64,000 nt of DNA from positions 229,051-293,050 of the forward strand of contig NZ_JOFT01000019.1 of NCBI RefSeq assembly GCF_000725805.1. Reading direction: 5' to 3'. How positions within the stretch are numbered: position 1 is the stretch's first letter; every line of letters starts with the position of its first letter. The notes beneath the pieces are model-generated. The model made no database searches. It worked only from the letters and a program-made list of their open reading frames with translations, and was not told where the DNA came from. The translations under genes and the position numbers were made by a program. The stretch comes from Streptomyces xanthophaeus. GTDB taxonomy: Bacteria; Actinomycetota; Actinomycetes; Streptomycetales; Streptomycetaceae. Positions 17,654 to 26,785 of this stretch are shown piece by piece.

Positions 17654-19108
17654 ATGACGCCTCATCAGGTGGCCGTCGAAGCAGCTCACCCGATCCCGGA
17701 GCAGTCCGGGCTGCCCGTGGACACGCTGGACTCTGTGTCCGGCCGGGCCCCTTCCGCGACGGGGCGGCCCGACGCGGAGCTCCTGATCGCCGCCTCCGTG
17801 CTGCTGGCGGACGCGGCGCTCACCGCGAAGCGGGCCGGCGCGGATCTGACGGACACGCTGAGCAGCTGGCGGTTCGGCCTGGCCTGCCTGCGCCGCCCCG
17901 GGTGGGCGTTCGGTACGGCGCTCTCGTGCGCCAAGGCGCTGACCAGCCCTTCGGGGCTCGGGTTCGGTCCGAACGGTGGAGTCGTCGGAGAGCTGGCCCG
18001 GATGGCGGGGAGCGTGACCTACCGCCGCCCGGCCGCAGTGGCCATGGCCGTGGACGCATTCGCGCTGAGGATCGAGGCGGCGGTGGTCGAGCACCCGAAC
18101 CTCGACTCCGTACTGGCGAGGCGGCTCACCGATGCCATGGTGAAGGGCAACCGGTGGGAGGCACTGCGGGCCCTGCACGCGCTGGTCGAGCGGCTGGGCG
18201 TGACCCGTGCCCTGACGACCCTCAGCCCCGTCATCATGGAGCTCCTGGGGCTGTTGGGACTCCTCGACGAGAACCCGGTCAATGACAGCTTCTCGTGGGT
18301 GACCCTCGCCGGCGACGTACCGACCACGGATCCCTTCTTCGGACTGCCCAGTTCGGTGCTCGGGTTCCTCAATCCCGGTCCCGGACGCGCGGAGCGGATC
18401 GAGCCCGACTCCATCCTGGCGAAGGCCCTGCGCACGTCCTGCAACGACATCGTCAGCTACATCAATGACATCGGCACGCTCGGCAATCACGGCCTGGTGC
18501 TGCTGCGGCGCGTCGCGTGTACCGACGGCCACATCAGGTATGTGCTCCTGCTGCCCGGTACCAGCTTCGGGCTGCCGAGCAACAGCACTCCCCAGGACCT
18601 GATCGGCGCTTTCGACGGGTGCTTGCGCTCCGACACGACCTACACGCGCGCCGCGCGGAAGCTGCTGCGCCGGGCAGGGGTGCCGGCCGGGTCCGAGGTG
18701 ATGTTCGTCGGACACAGCCTGGGCGGGCTGACGGCAATGAACCTGGCGATGGACGTGGACCTGGCGTCGGCCTACCGGATCACTCATGTGGTCACGCTGG
18801 GCTCTCCCATCGACAACAAGCGCCCGGCCGACCACACCACGCAGGTGATCAGCCTGGTCAACAAGCACGACGTGATCCCCATGCTCGACGGACGCGGCCC
18901 TGCCTCTCCCCACGACGTTCCCGCCGATTGGGTCGAACTGACCTGGCTGGACGAGTCGTACGACTATCCGCTGTCGCACGCCCCGCAGGCGTACTCCGAC
19001 ACCCTGCGCGGGGAGATGGCACACCACCGGGTCCGGGTGAACGAACTGATCGCGGCCTACGACGGCGCAGTCGTCGGTAACCAGCCGTACATGCTCCGCG
19101 ACAAGTGA
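17654..19108 (+). CDS. lipase-like alpha/beta hydrolase
   Basis: 484 residues. The C-terminal 230 residues form an alpha/beta-hydrolase with nucleophile Ser355 in VGHSLGG, probable Asp in VNKHDVIP and His candidates in LSHAPQAY or AHHRVRV, as in class-3-type lipases. The N-terminal 250 residues are largely helical with no recognised domain and no signal peptide. Start at ATG 17654 after GAGGGAAG. It lies 27 nt before a P450-like gene and is followed by an acyltransferase on the same strand, so a lipid-related job is likely. Substrate unknown. Confidence 0.75.
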   Translation: MTPHQVAVEAAHPIPEQSGLPVDTLDSVSGRAPSATGRPDAELLIAASVLLADAALTAKRAGADLTDTLSSWRFGLACLRRPGWAFGTALSCAKALTSPSGLGFGPNGGVVGELARMAGSVTYRRPAAVAMAVDAFALRIEAAVVEHPNLDSVLARRLTDAMVKGNRWEALRALHALVERLGVTRALTTLSPVIMELLGLLGLLDENPVNDSFSWVTLAGDVPTTDPFFGLPSSVLGFLNPGPGRAERIEPDSILAKALRTSCNDIVSYINDIGTLGNHGLVLLRRVACTDGHIRYVLLLPGTSFGLPSNSTPQDLIGAFDGCLRSDTTYTRAARKLLRRAGVPAGSEVMFVGHSLGGLTAMNLAMDVDLASAYRITHVVTLGSPIDNKRPADHTTQVISLVNKHDVIPMLDGRGPASPHDVPADWVELTWLDESYDYPLSHAPQAYSDTLRGEMAHHRVRVNELIAAYDGAVVGNQPYMLRDK

Positions 19109-19135
19109 CCGCATGACCCCGAGGGAGACCAACCG

Positions 19136-20569
19136 ATGACCACCACGCACGACGTCCCGGCCACTACTGTCCCGCGACCTGAGACGGCTCGGCCTCTGGA
19201 GAACGTCCTGTTCAGCGCCGCACTGGTGGCCCGCGGTCTGCCGTGGGCGGACCTGCCCGCGCGGACGCTGGGTCTGGACGCACTCACCCGTGCCGGGCTC
19301 GAGCGCCGGCTGATGACCCACCTGCAAGACCGTCGGGACGGGCGACCGGTGCGGCTCCGTACGCCCTTCGGCACCTTTCTCGTGCCGCCGACCCGCGCGG
19401 ACGCGAAGGGCCTGCTGGCCCGTGCCGACCGAGCTGGTGCGCTGGGAACCGCGTCCGGACTCACCACCGACGGGCGCCGCTGCGGCCTCTCCCCGCACGT
19501 GGTCCCGTCGGGCGCGTGGGATGCGCTGACGCAGGAGGAACTCGCAGGGCTGACCGCCCGGGTGGACGGGCACCTGCAAGCGGTGCTCGATGCCCGGCGT
19601 GAGGACGGCGCCCTGGACGGGCACCACTGGCACGCCGGCATGCTGCGGCTGAGCCGACACGTCGTACTGGGTGCCCGCGCGGCCGCGGACACCCTGCTGA
19701 GCGAGATGGTCAGGGCCGCGACGGACGCCGTGGGAAGCCGTGCGTACGAGGAGCGGGCGGCGGCCCTGCGGCGGCGCCTCGCCCTGTATCTCGCCGACCC
19801 TGAGCCAGGTTCCCTGGCCGGCCGGCTGTCAGCCCGGTCCCAGGGCGCGCCGGAACCGGACCTGGCCGTCGCGCACGCACTGGCCCTGGTGTCGACGGCC
19901 ACCAGCGTGTCGGCGTTCCAGGCGTTGGCCCTGTTCGCCGCGGGCACAGCCACGGACGCCGTGACCTCTCCGGAGGCTGCCGTGGACCTTGCCCTGGAGC
20001 ACTACCCTCCGCTGCCCGCCCTGGTGTACCCGGTCCGCGCGCCGCTCGACACGGACGGACCGGCGATCGCCCCGGGCGACGAAATCCTCTACGACCGCGC
20101 GATGTTGGGGCAGCGGACACCGGGGGAGCCCGCCGATCCTGCATGGGCCCTGTGCGGCAGCCCGTCCGGCTGCGCCACCGCCCGCTTCGCCGCACTCGTG
20201 GGCCGCGAAGTCGTCCGCGGCGCCACCGCGGGGACGCGCCCCGTCCTCCTCGCACCGAAGTTCGCCCTGGACCGCCTGCCGAGCCGCCTCGGTCCAGGGT
20301 CCGTTGCCGTCGCCCTCGTGGAGGCCGACGGTCCCACCGTGACAGCGGAAGCGTACGGAGACCGGCTACCGGCGTACGGGGCGCGGGGACGGGTCGGCGC
20401 GGACCGGCTGGACCACCACGCAGAGCGGCTCTCCGCCTGCGCCGCCGATACAGGCTGGGACGGGAGCGAAACCGGCGAACGGTTCCGGACGGCCCTCCTC
20501 GCGCACGCCGACCGGTGCGCGAACGCGGCCGCCGACGTACGGCGGGCCGCGAGGTGGCTCTCGGGCTGA
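19136..20569 (+). CDS. cytochrome P450-like protein lacking the ExxR motif
   Basis: 477 residues with P450-like order: an N-terminal LRTPFGTFLVPPTRADAKGLL region, a helical core, the K-helix/meander-like LALEHYPPLPALVYPVRAPL and IAPGDEILYD, then a haem-loop-like LCGSPSGCATARFAAL with candidate axial Cys346. The usual E-x-x-R reads L-x-x-E, and about 130 residues follow the Cys, more than is normal. Good ribosome-binding site (GGGAG) and 27 nt from the lipase gene, so co-transcribed. CYP157 proteins of Streptomyces also lack ExxR. Either an unusual P450 or a P450-derived protein of other function. Confidence 0.55.
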   Translation: MTTTHDVPATTVPRPETARPLENVLFSAALVARGLPWADLPARTLGLDALTRAGLERRLMTHLQDRRDGRPVRLRTPFGTFLVPPTRADAKGLLARADRAGALGTASGLTTDGRRCGLSPHVVPSGAWDALTQEELAGLTARVDGHLQAVLDARREDGALDGHHWHAGMLRLSRHVVLGARAAADTLLSEMVRAATDAVGSRAYEERAAALRRRLALYLADPEPGSLAGRLSARSQGAPEPDLAVAHALALVSTATSVSAFQALALFAAGTATDAVTSPEAAVDLALEHYPPLPALVYPVRAPLDTDGPAIAPGDEILYDRAMLGQRTPGEPADPAWALCGSPSGCATARFAALVGREVVRGATAGTRPVLLAPKFALDRLPSRLGPGSVAVALVEADGPTVTAEAYGDRLPAYGARGRVGADRLDHHAERLSACAADTGWDGSETGERFRTALLAHADRCANAAADVRRAARWLSG

Positions 20570-20570
20570 A

Positions 20571-20584
20571 CCCGCCCGGGCGGG
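20571..20584. terminator. GC palindrome CCCGCCCGGGCGGG after the P450-like stop
   Basis: A perfect 14-bp palindrome beginning 1 nt after the stop codon. It could act as a terminator but has little loop and no T-tract. Confidence 0.3.
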
Positions 20585-20734
20585 CGGCGTTCGTCCGACT
20601 GCCCTCGAACGGACGACTTCATCCGCGCTGTCCCGATCACCCCGTGATCAGCAGCGCTCACGCACGTTGAACGGGCAGAACCCGTCCCGTCGACATCCCG
20701 TCGGTGACGTGCGATGCGAGAGCGAGGTCCCGTC

Positions 20735-21517
20735 ATGAGGGACAGTGTGTCCGAGATGATCAAGGCGGCCGGGGCGGAAATCGACTCCGCCAAGCGGCTG
20801 CTCGGCGAAGCCGGCGAGGTGGCGTGGGACCGCCTCCTCGACTGGCTGGTCGACGACTACTTCCGGGTGGTCGCGCTCGGTCTGGAGAACATCCCGGCCG
20901 AGGGCCCCGCCGTGATCGCCGTCAACCACTCCGGTGCCTGGGGCCTGGACGCGTTCGTACTGGACAAGGTCCTGGGCAGGGCCCTGGACCGGCGCGTGCG
21001 CTTCCTCGCGGCCCCCTTCGTCTTCCGCACACCCATCCTGGGGCGGCACGCGCGCCGCAACGGCGCGCTCCCGATCGGCCCGACGGCCGGCGTCGACCAC
21101 CTCAACGCGGGGCGGCTCGTCGGGATGTACCCGGAAGGCGTCGCCGGTCTGGAGAAGCCGTTCACCGAGAGGTACCGCCTGCGGCCCTTCAACCCCGGCT
21201 TCGCGGTCGCCGCCATCCGCTCGGGAGCTCCCGTGGTGCCGGTCGGGATCGTCGGAGCGGAGGAGGCGTGCCCCAAGCTCGGCGAGGTGCCGACCCTCGC
21301 CCGGCTCCTCGGGGTCCCGTACTTCCCGCTGACCACCCCGTTCCCGCTGCCTTCCAACTGGACCATTACCGTCGGGGAGCCGATCCCGGCGCCGACGCGG
21401 CCCGAGGGCCTGGTAGCCCGCCGGGAGGCCGCCCGACTGCTCAGCGAGACCACGCGCAGCGCCGTCCAAGAGCTGATCGACCGCGAACTGGCCGATCGGG
21501 AGAACCTGTTCGACTGA
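20735..21517 (+). CDS. lysophospholipid acyltransferase family protein (PlsC-like)
   Basis: About 260 residues with the family blocks: VNHSGAWGLDAFVLD (catalytic His with Asp six residues on, rather than the usual four), FVFRTPILGRHARRNGALPIG, the substrate block YPEGVAGLEKPFTERYRLRPF and VVPVGIVGAEE. ATG 20735 is preferred for GAGG upstream. The family transfers acyl chains to glycerolipids at the cytoplasmic membrane. Its position after the lipase and P450-like genes suggests a lipid-modifying set, but a 165-nt gap with a palindrome may separate transcripts. Confidence 0.85.
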   Translation: MRDSVSEMIKAAGAEIDSAKRLLGEAGEVAWDRLLDWLVDDYFRVVALGLENIPAEGPAVIAVNHSGAWGLDAFVLDKVLGRALDRRVRFLAAPFVFRTPILGRHARRNGALPIGPTAGVDHLNAGRLVGMYPEGVAGLEKPFTERYRLRPFNPGFAVAAIRSGAPVVPVGIVGAEEACPKLGEVPTLARLLGVPYFPLTTPFPLPSNWTITVGEPIPAPTRPEGLVARREAARLLSETTRSAVQELIDRELADRENLFD

Positions 21518-21987
21518 TCCCACCGCCGGCGCCGCATGTCAGCCTCCACCCGCCGGGTGCTCGGCACGCCGGCGCACCCGTGCCGTCGCCAGAACGAGCG
21601 CCGCCGCCAATAGCCGGCGGTAGGCCCTCGGTCGGGGGGGCTGGTGGGATGTGGCCGTGACCGGGGAGCTGCTGAATCGTTTATCCATATCGTCGCGTCA
21701 GATGCACGATGGCTCCCCCCTTGCAGTGCCGCGACTGGCCCCGGGACGCCCCCTGTCCCGGGGCCGTGTCAGGGTCTGACGGGCGGGCTCGACCAAGGTC
21801 GTCTTCTGCGGATCGTGCCGGGCCACTGCGGCCACGGGTGGAGCGCGGGCTCTCAGCACGGAAGGGTCACCGGCCTGACCGACGCCGACGTCGCGGTAGC
21901 GTACGCGCTGCCGGAGGCGTAGTCGGCCCTGCACGTGGCCGAGGGCCGGGCTCCGGCCCTGTGTGTGCGCCGTGGTAGTCATCTCCC
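21518..21987. other. no supported gene
   Basis: Open frames on both strands lack starts with ribosome-binding sites. A stretch near 21780-21920 is weakly coding-like on the plus strand, but no family is recognised. Confidence 0.45.
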
Positions 21988-22422
21988 ATGAGCCAGTTCC
22001 GCGATTTCAACCTCAAGCTGCTCGTCATCGAGGAGCTCATGTACGGCCCCGAGCCGCTCCTCCCGGTCTACGATCTGCCCGCACGGCTGGCCGAACAGGG
22101 GATCGGCGACCCCGCGTCCCACGTCCTGGAGAATGGTCTCCACGCGGAGGTGCTGCCCGAGTCCCGGGCCCATTTCGAGGCTCTGGAGATCCCGGTCGAG
22201 CTGCTCGCCCGGGTCGAGGAGCTGTGCTTCGACGCGGGGGCGGAAGTCTTCGGGCACTGCGCCCCCGCCTGGGACGGTGAGGACGACCTGTTCGACGTTC
22301 GCTCGCTCGACGACCTCGCTCTTCTGCCCAACCTGCGGGAGGTCACCTTCGTGGACGACGGCGTCCTGGCCGTGCCGGACGCTGCGGAGGTCTTCGCCGC
22401 ACGGGGCATCGACACCGACTGA
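21988..22422 (+). CDS. DUF6892-type protein
   Basis: 144 residues matching the DUF6892 pattern: FRDFNLKLLVIEELMYGP, LPVYDLPARLAE, IPVELLARVEEL, WDGEDDLFDVRSLDDLALLPNLREVTFVDD. Soluble, acidic, no motif for an enzyme. Family members occur singly or next to contact-dependent or immunity-type genes in other bacteria, but no such neighbour is present. The ribosome-binding site is weak; the start is set by the family pattern. Confidence 0.65.
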   Translation: MSQFRDFNLKLLVIEELMYGPEPLLPVYDLPARLAEQGIGDPASHVLENGLHAEVLPESRAHFEALEIPVELLARVEELCFDAGAEVFGHCAPAWDGEDDLFDVRSLDDLALLPNLREVTFVDDGVLAVPDAAEVFAARGIDTD

Positions 22423-22755
22423 GGTACCAACAATCCGGTCGGTCACGGGTACACCTTTCGTTGGCGACGAGCTCTCATCCCGCGCTTCGACCCGGGGCTC
22501 CGGGAGGGACGGGAACGGCCGCGGGGCCCCGCGACACTGCTCGACCGGAACGCCCGAGTCGCTGGGTTCTCGGGTCTGGGCGGTGCTACGGGCCGCCCTT
22601 GGGGCTCGGCAGCCTCCCGCGAGCCTGCGGCGAACCTGACTTGGACGGAATCCCTACGCGACCCGCGACCCGCGACCCGCGACCCGCGATGCGGGGGCCG
22701 GTGCGAAGGAGTCCCCTCCGCGCCGGCCTGCCCACGGGCGCGGGCGGCGGGTGGC
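22423..22755. other. no gene; heptamer repeat
   Basis: Contains CGCGACC tandem repeats at 22657-22689 and nothing else recognisable. Confidence 0.55.
22657..22689. repeat. CGCGACC heptamer, 4.7 tandem copies
   Basis: Perfect 7-bp tandem repeat just downstream of the convergent dioxygenase stop. Confidence 0.9.
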
Positions 22756-23643
22756 TTACCCGCGGCGCCACAGGGCGGGGACGTTCGGAGGCTCCCAGCC
22801 GGGCACGGAGGTGTGGGCCTGGACGCAGGTGTACGCCGCCCCGCCGTAGGAGACGCGGTCGCCGGTCCGGTACGCGGTCCCCGGCGCCCAGGTACCCCCG
22901 GGCGGGGTGCTCGGGCCGGGGGGCGTGACCGTGGGGGACGGCGACGGCGTCTGCGGTACGTCCAGGACGAAGTCGAAGGTGCCCTCCCTCCCCGGGCCGC
23001 TCTGACGTACGTTCATGAGCAGCCGGGCGTCGAAAATCGAGTCCGTGCTGTTGCGCGGCTCCCCCGGGAAGTACAGCTGGGTGGTCAGCACCGGCCTGCC
23101 CGGGGCCTGCACCTTGACGTGGAGGTGGCGGGTGCGCCCCGGGTAGAGGCCCGGCACGATGGTCGCCAGGCGGAACGCCCCCTGGGCATCGGTGAACTGG
23201 TGGCCCCGGAAGGCAAACCCGGTGTTGTCGTACGCGCCGTTTACGTCGGCCTGCCAGAAGTCGAGCAGGGCACCCGCGACGGGCAGGCAGGCCCGGCCGA
23301 AGACGTATCCGCTGACCGTGAGCCGGGTGCCCGGCGTGGACGCGGTCACCAGGGAGGTGCGGAGCGGAGAGTTCGGCTTGAAGTAGGGGCCTTCCGTCTG
23401 GGGCACGGTGGGGTGGTCGCCGTCATCGCAGGCCGGGGTCAGTCCGGGCGGTGCGCCGGCCCCGCGCTGGTCACGCGCCAGGGCGGCTCCACCGCCGATG
23501 AGCAGCGGGGTGCCGGCGGCAAGGGCGGCGGCCTTGAGGAAGTTCTTGCGGCTCAGCCAGCTCGGTCGGCCGGTGGGTGCGGGGGCGCCGTTCGGCGGTG
23601 CGGACCGTGACGGGTCGGTGGTGTGTTCTTCGGGGCTGGGCAC
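22756..23643 (-). CDS. Tat-exported intradiol dioxygenase fused to a CBM5/12 module
   Basis: 295 residues. A twin-arginine-like leader (WLSRKNFLKAAALAAGTPLL), an intradiol ring-cleavage domain with iron ligands implied by GAYDNTGF, PGLYPGRTRHLHVKV (Tyr, Tyr, His, His), a Pro/Thr linker (PSPSPTVTPPGPSTPPGG) and a C-terminal CBM5/12 fold (GTWAPGTAYRTGDRVSYGGAAYTC...WEPPNVPALWRR). GTG 23643 follows GGAG 8 nt upstream. It would cleave catechol-type aromatics outside the cell while tethered to chitin or cellulose; the same fusion is known in Streptomyces sp. SirexAA-E. It lies 122 nt downstream of an AraC regulator on the same strand. Confidence 0.88.
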   Translation of the reverse strand: MPSPEEHTTDPSRSAPPNGAPAPTGRPSWLSRKNFLKAAALAAGTPLLIGGGAALARDQRGAGAPPGLTPACDDGDHPTVPQTEGPYFKPNSPLRTSLVTASTPGTRLTVSGYVFGRACLPVAGALLDFWQADVNGAYDNTGFAFRGHQFTDAQGAFRLATIVPGLYPGRTRHLHVKVQAPGRPVLTTQLYFPGEPRNSTDSIFDARLLMNVRQSGPGREGTFDFVLDVPQTPSPSPTVTPPGPSTPPGGTWAPGTAYRTGDRVSYGGAAYTCVQAHTSVPGWEPPNVPALWRRG

Positions 23644-23765
23644 GGGTCGGACTCCTTCTCACTCGTGGGGCGGGGAAGGCGGTGGGCTGATCCGGGCTCC
23701 CGGGCCGCGGTGGGGCGCGGCCCGGGGTCGGGAGGGACGTACCCGCTGGCCCGGAGCCCTCGGCG

Positions 23766-24710
23766 TCAACGTACGGTTCGCTTCGCGGGGGCCGCGATGG
23801 ACGGGATCCGGGGATCGTGGTGAATTCCTCCGCCCTGCGGGCTGTTCCCCGGGCCGATCGCTGCTCGGTAGTCGCCCGGGGTCATGCCGGTTTCGCGCCG
23901 GAAGAAGCGGCAGAAGTACGCCGGGTCGGTGAAGCCCGTGTCCCGTGCGACCTGCCGGATCGTGAGGTCGGTATGGGCCAGCAGCCGTTTGGCTTCCAGT
24001 GTCTGCCGGCGGCGGATCAGGCGGCCGGGGGTCTGTCCGGTGGCCTGCTTCACCAGCGTGTGCAGGTGCCCGGCTGACACGCCCAGTTCCTTCGCGCAGG
24101 AGGCCACGGAGGAGGCCGTACCGCCCGGGGAGGCGATGAGTCGGGTGAACGCGGCGGCCAGTTCGGCGGCTCGGCCCGGTGTCGCGGCTCCCCGCCCCGG
24201 ACCTGGCTCGCGGTTGCGCAGGGCGCGGGTGATCAGGATGTGCAGGTAGGCGCGCAGCACACCGGCGTATCCCGTGCGCAGGGTCCGGTATTCGTGTTCC
24301 ATCTCCGCCAGCAGATCCGGGATCCCGTCCTGGTGGTCCCTCAGGCGCAGCCATGGCCGGTCGGCCAGCAGGTCGAGGGCGGTGGCGTCGTCGGGGTGGG
24401 AGAGGAGGAAGTCCTCGTTGAAGAGCATCACCCGGCCGGTGAGTCCTTCGGTGTCCTCCCAGTGGTGGACCTGGCCGGGTGTGATCACGCACAGGTGCGG
24501 CGGGTCCAGGGGCCGGTGGGTGAGGTCGAGCACGTGTGCGCCGCGACCGCCGGTGACGTGGACGATCTCGTAGAACGCGTGCCGGTGCGGGAAGTTTGCG
24601 CGGGAGAGCGGTCCGATGGAGTCGAAGGATCCGATGGCGAAGGGCAGGAGGTGCGGGAACGGGACCTCCAGCCGGTGCAGTGGCAGCTCGCCGGTCCGGT
24701 GCGTGCTCAC
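23766..24710 (-). CDS. AraC/XylS family transcriptional regulator
   Basis: About 314 residues: an N-terminal cupin sensor (ANFPHRHAFYEIVHVTGGRG, PPHLCVITPGQVHHWEDTEG) and a C-terminal double helix-turn-helix (VASCAKELGVSAGHLHTLVKQATGQTP and IRQVARDTGFTDPAYFCRFF, then PGDYRAA). GTG 24710 is chosen because it leaves the dre-like palindrome in the promoter; a GTG at 24761 would put that site on the start codon. It probably controls the adjacent dioxygenase in response to an aromatic or sugar ligand. Confidence 0.82.
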   Translation of the reverse strand: MSTHRTGELPLHRLEVPFPHLLPFAIGSFDSIGPLSRANFPHRHAFYEIVHVTGGRGAHVLDLTHRPLDPPHLCVITPGQVHHWEDTEGLTGRVMLFNEDFLLSHPDDATALDLLADRPWLRLRDHQDGIPDLLAEMEHEYRTLRTGYAGVLRAYLHILITRALRNREPGPGRGAATPGRAAELAAAFTRLIASPGGTASSVASCAKELGVSAGHLHTLVKQATGQTPGRLIRRRQTLEAKRLLAHTDLTIRQVARDTGFTDPAYFCRFFRRETGMTPGDYRAAIGPGNSPQGGGIHHDPRIPSIAAPAKRTVR

Positions 24711-24759
24711 GAGGTCATCCGTAACGGGTTCATCGGAACAGTCTGAGACCGGCTCACTC

Positions 24760-24775
24760 ACTGGTCCAGACCAAA
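24760..24775. promoter_or_regulatory. DasR-responsive-element-like palindrome
   Basis: ACTGGTCCAGACCAAA matches the known dre consensus (A-S-TGGTCTAGACCA-S-T) at 11 of 12 core positions. It lies about 50 nt upstream of the preferred AraC start. DasR is the GlcNAc-responsive GntR regulator of chitin use in Streptomyces; binding here is inference. Confidence 0.5.
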
Positions 24776-25124
24776 AGGTGCCGCCCGGGTCGGCCGCGGG
24801 CCAAGGCCGCGCGAGCGAGCCTCTGCGAACCGCTGGGAGCGGAGACGGGGTGGGCGAGGCTGCGGGCGGGCCTTTCGGTCGCACCTGGGTGCGGCGGTCA
24901 TGCTGAGCTTCCCTGGGATCGGACCAAGTCGGTGCGCGCATTCTGGGGGAGATCGGCGATGAGGTGGGGCTGGAATGGTTGTGGAGGCTACTTCGTGACG
25001 GTCATGGTGGCTGGGCGAGGACGAGGTTCCGCCAGAGAGCGAACGAAGCTCGGCCGTACGCCCAGCGTCTGATCAGCTGGATGCGTGTGGCCCGGCAGTC
25101 GACGGCGCGCGACCGATTTCCAGA
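24776..25124. other. no supported gene
   Basis: Intergenic DNA upstream of the AraC gene and the protease fragment. A 37-codon frame from ATG 24959 follows GGGGGAG, but its product has no protein-like pattern. Confidence 0.4.
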
Positions 25125-25376
25125 GAGTCTCAACGGCTGCGGTCATTCACCGCAGTCGCCTTCAACCCGCTCGACCAGCGGCTCCAGATGAGCTGCGACA
25201 TGGGAGGAGGCGCCTCCGGCGGCCCGATGATCAAGAACTTCGCCAGGAACGCGCAGATCGTCGGGGTCAAGAGCCGCCACCGGAACACCGACAGCTGCGG
25301 AAACTGGCTGGTCAACCGGATGTTTCCCTCCGAACACGGAGCCCAGGCCGTCGCTGTCTACAACGCTGCACGCTGA
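25125..25376 (+). pseudogene. trypsin-like serine protease, C-terminal fragment
   Basis: The frame contains MSCDMGGGASGGPMI with the catalytic Ser, QIVGVKSRHRN and a last helix (HGAQAVAVYNAAR), as in secreted V8/glutamyl-endopeptidase-like Streptomyces proteases. The signal peptide, His and Asp regions are absent: no coding extends upstream of about 25125 and there is no start codon with a ribosome-binding site. Confidence 0.7.
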
Positions 25377-25447
25377 CCAGGTCACGCCCGGGGTCGGCGC
25401 AAGCCGTCCTCGGGGTGTCCCAGCCTGCCTTCCACCGGGAGACACAG

Positions 25448-25675
25448 ATGGCCCCTGAGACGCGCATCCGCGCGCTGGCTGCGGCCGTCGTTGCTGCGGC
25501 CGGCCTCGCCGCACTGACCGGCATGGCCGAGTCTCCACCGCCGCCCGCCGAACCTACCTGGGGGGGATGGGAGGCCCACGAACTCATCGGGCAGTTGTCA
25601 CACACGCGGTTTCGACAGCTCACGTCCGCTCGCGCGGAGAGGACCGCTCCCAGCGGGCGGTGCCCCTCGCGCTAG
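25448..25675 (+). CDS. secreted hypothetical protein, probably truncated
   Basis: 75 residues starting at ATG 25448 after GGGAG. The N-terminus is a signal peptide (RIRALAAAVVAAAGLAALTG), followed by ESPPPPAEPTWGGWEAHELIG. The frame ends exactly where the IS5-type DNA begins, so the 3' part may have been replaced by the element. Function unknown. Confidence 0.45.
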   Translation: MAPETRIRALAAAVVAAAGLAALTGMAESPPPPAEPTWGGWEAHELIGQLSHTRFRQLTSARAERTAPSGRCPSR

Positions 25676-26476
25676 GGTCTGTCGTCGCAGTGGTCTTCCG
25701 TTGTGGGTCATGGTCGGGTGATACGTCGCCATAAACGGTCGGACGCTGGGTGGCAACTCGTGCAGCCGTTGCTGCCTCGGTCTGTGCTGGGGCGGCCGCG
25801 GCTGGATGACCGGACGATTCTGAACGGGATCGTGTGGAAGTTCCGGACCGGGGTCGCCTGGCGCGGCGTGCCTGACCGGTACGGGTCGGGGGCCAGTTTG
25901 CACACCCGTTTCCGCAGGTGGGCGGCGGACGGAACCTTCGAGCGGATGCTCCAGGCCGCGCAGGCGGGTAAGCGACATCGAGTGGCTGGTGTCGGTGGAT
26001 TCCACCGTCCGTGCCGACCAGCACGCGGGCGGGGCCCGAGAAGGGGCTCCGCAGCCCGGCCCTCGGCTGGTCCCGCGGCGGACTGACCAGCAGGATTCAC
26101 CTGGCCTGCGACGGGACGGGCCGTCCCCTCACGTTCGTCCTGACCGGCGGGAACACCAACGACTGGACTCAGTTCACCGCCGCGATGGACGCCGTACGGG
26201 CGCCCCGGATCGGGCCGGGTCGACCGCGTGTCTGGCCCGATCGCGTCATCGGCGACAAGGGCTACAGCTCGAAGGCCATCCGTAATTGGCCGCGGCGCCG
26301 CGGCGCCGCAGCGTCACGCACACGATCCCGGAGCGGTCTGACGAGGTCCCCAATCGGACCCGGCGAGGCAGCCGGGAAGGCAGCCGGGGAGGCCGGCCGT
26401 CGGCCTTCGGCAAGCAGGTCTACATGGACCGCAACGTGCTGGAACGGTGCTCCGCCGGCTTGCTCCGGAGCTGGTG
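25676..26476 (+). mobile_element. decayed IS5-family element
   Basis: The transposase reading starts at about GTG 25718 (VIRRHKRSDAGWQLVQPLLP) and proceeds through GRPRLDDRTILNGIVWKFRT and RFRRWAADGTFERML. It then changes frame to VSVDSTVRADQHAGG, changes again to SRIHLACDGTGRPLTFVLTG, TNDWTQF and VIGDKGYSS, and again to HTIPERSDEV, FGKQVYMDRNVLERC. At least three frameshifts make it non-functional. The left end (GGGTCTGTCGTC) is typical of such elements; no matching right terminus was found, so the right end is lost. Confidence 0.8.
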
Positions 26477-26785
26477 AGTCAGCCCGGGCGCCGAGGTGGG
26501 AGCGTCGCTACGACGACGAGGAGTGTGGCGCCTTCGGGGGAGGGTGTCTGTTTGGTGCGAGTTCTGCTGGCGCCGCGCAAAGGAGAAGGCATCGCAGATG
26601 CCCTTCTGCTCCAAGCGGACCAGCAGTGCCGGGCACGGGTGGATGGTGATCTGGGTGCGGTGCATCCGCTCGTGGTGCGGGGGCAGAAGGAAAAGTAGTG
26701 AGTGGCGGGCGCCGATGTTGGCTTGCGGCCCGTGGCCGCCCTTCCACTCGCGCAGGAACGACTTCGAGCCCACCAGGAGCAGGCC
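26477..26785. other. no supported gene
   Basis: Between the lost right end of the IS5 element and tspO. Long open frames exist on both strands but without starts or recognisable domains. Confidence 0.4.
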
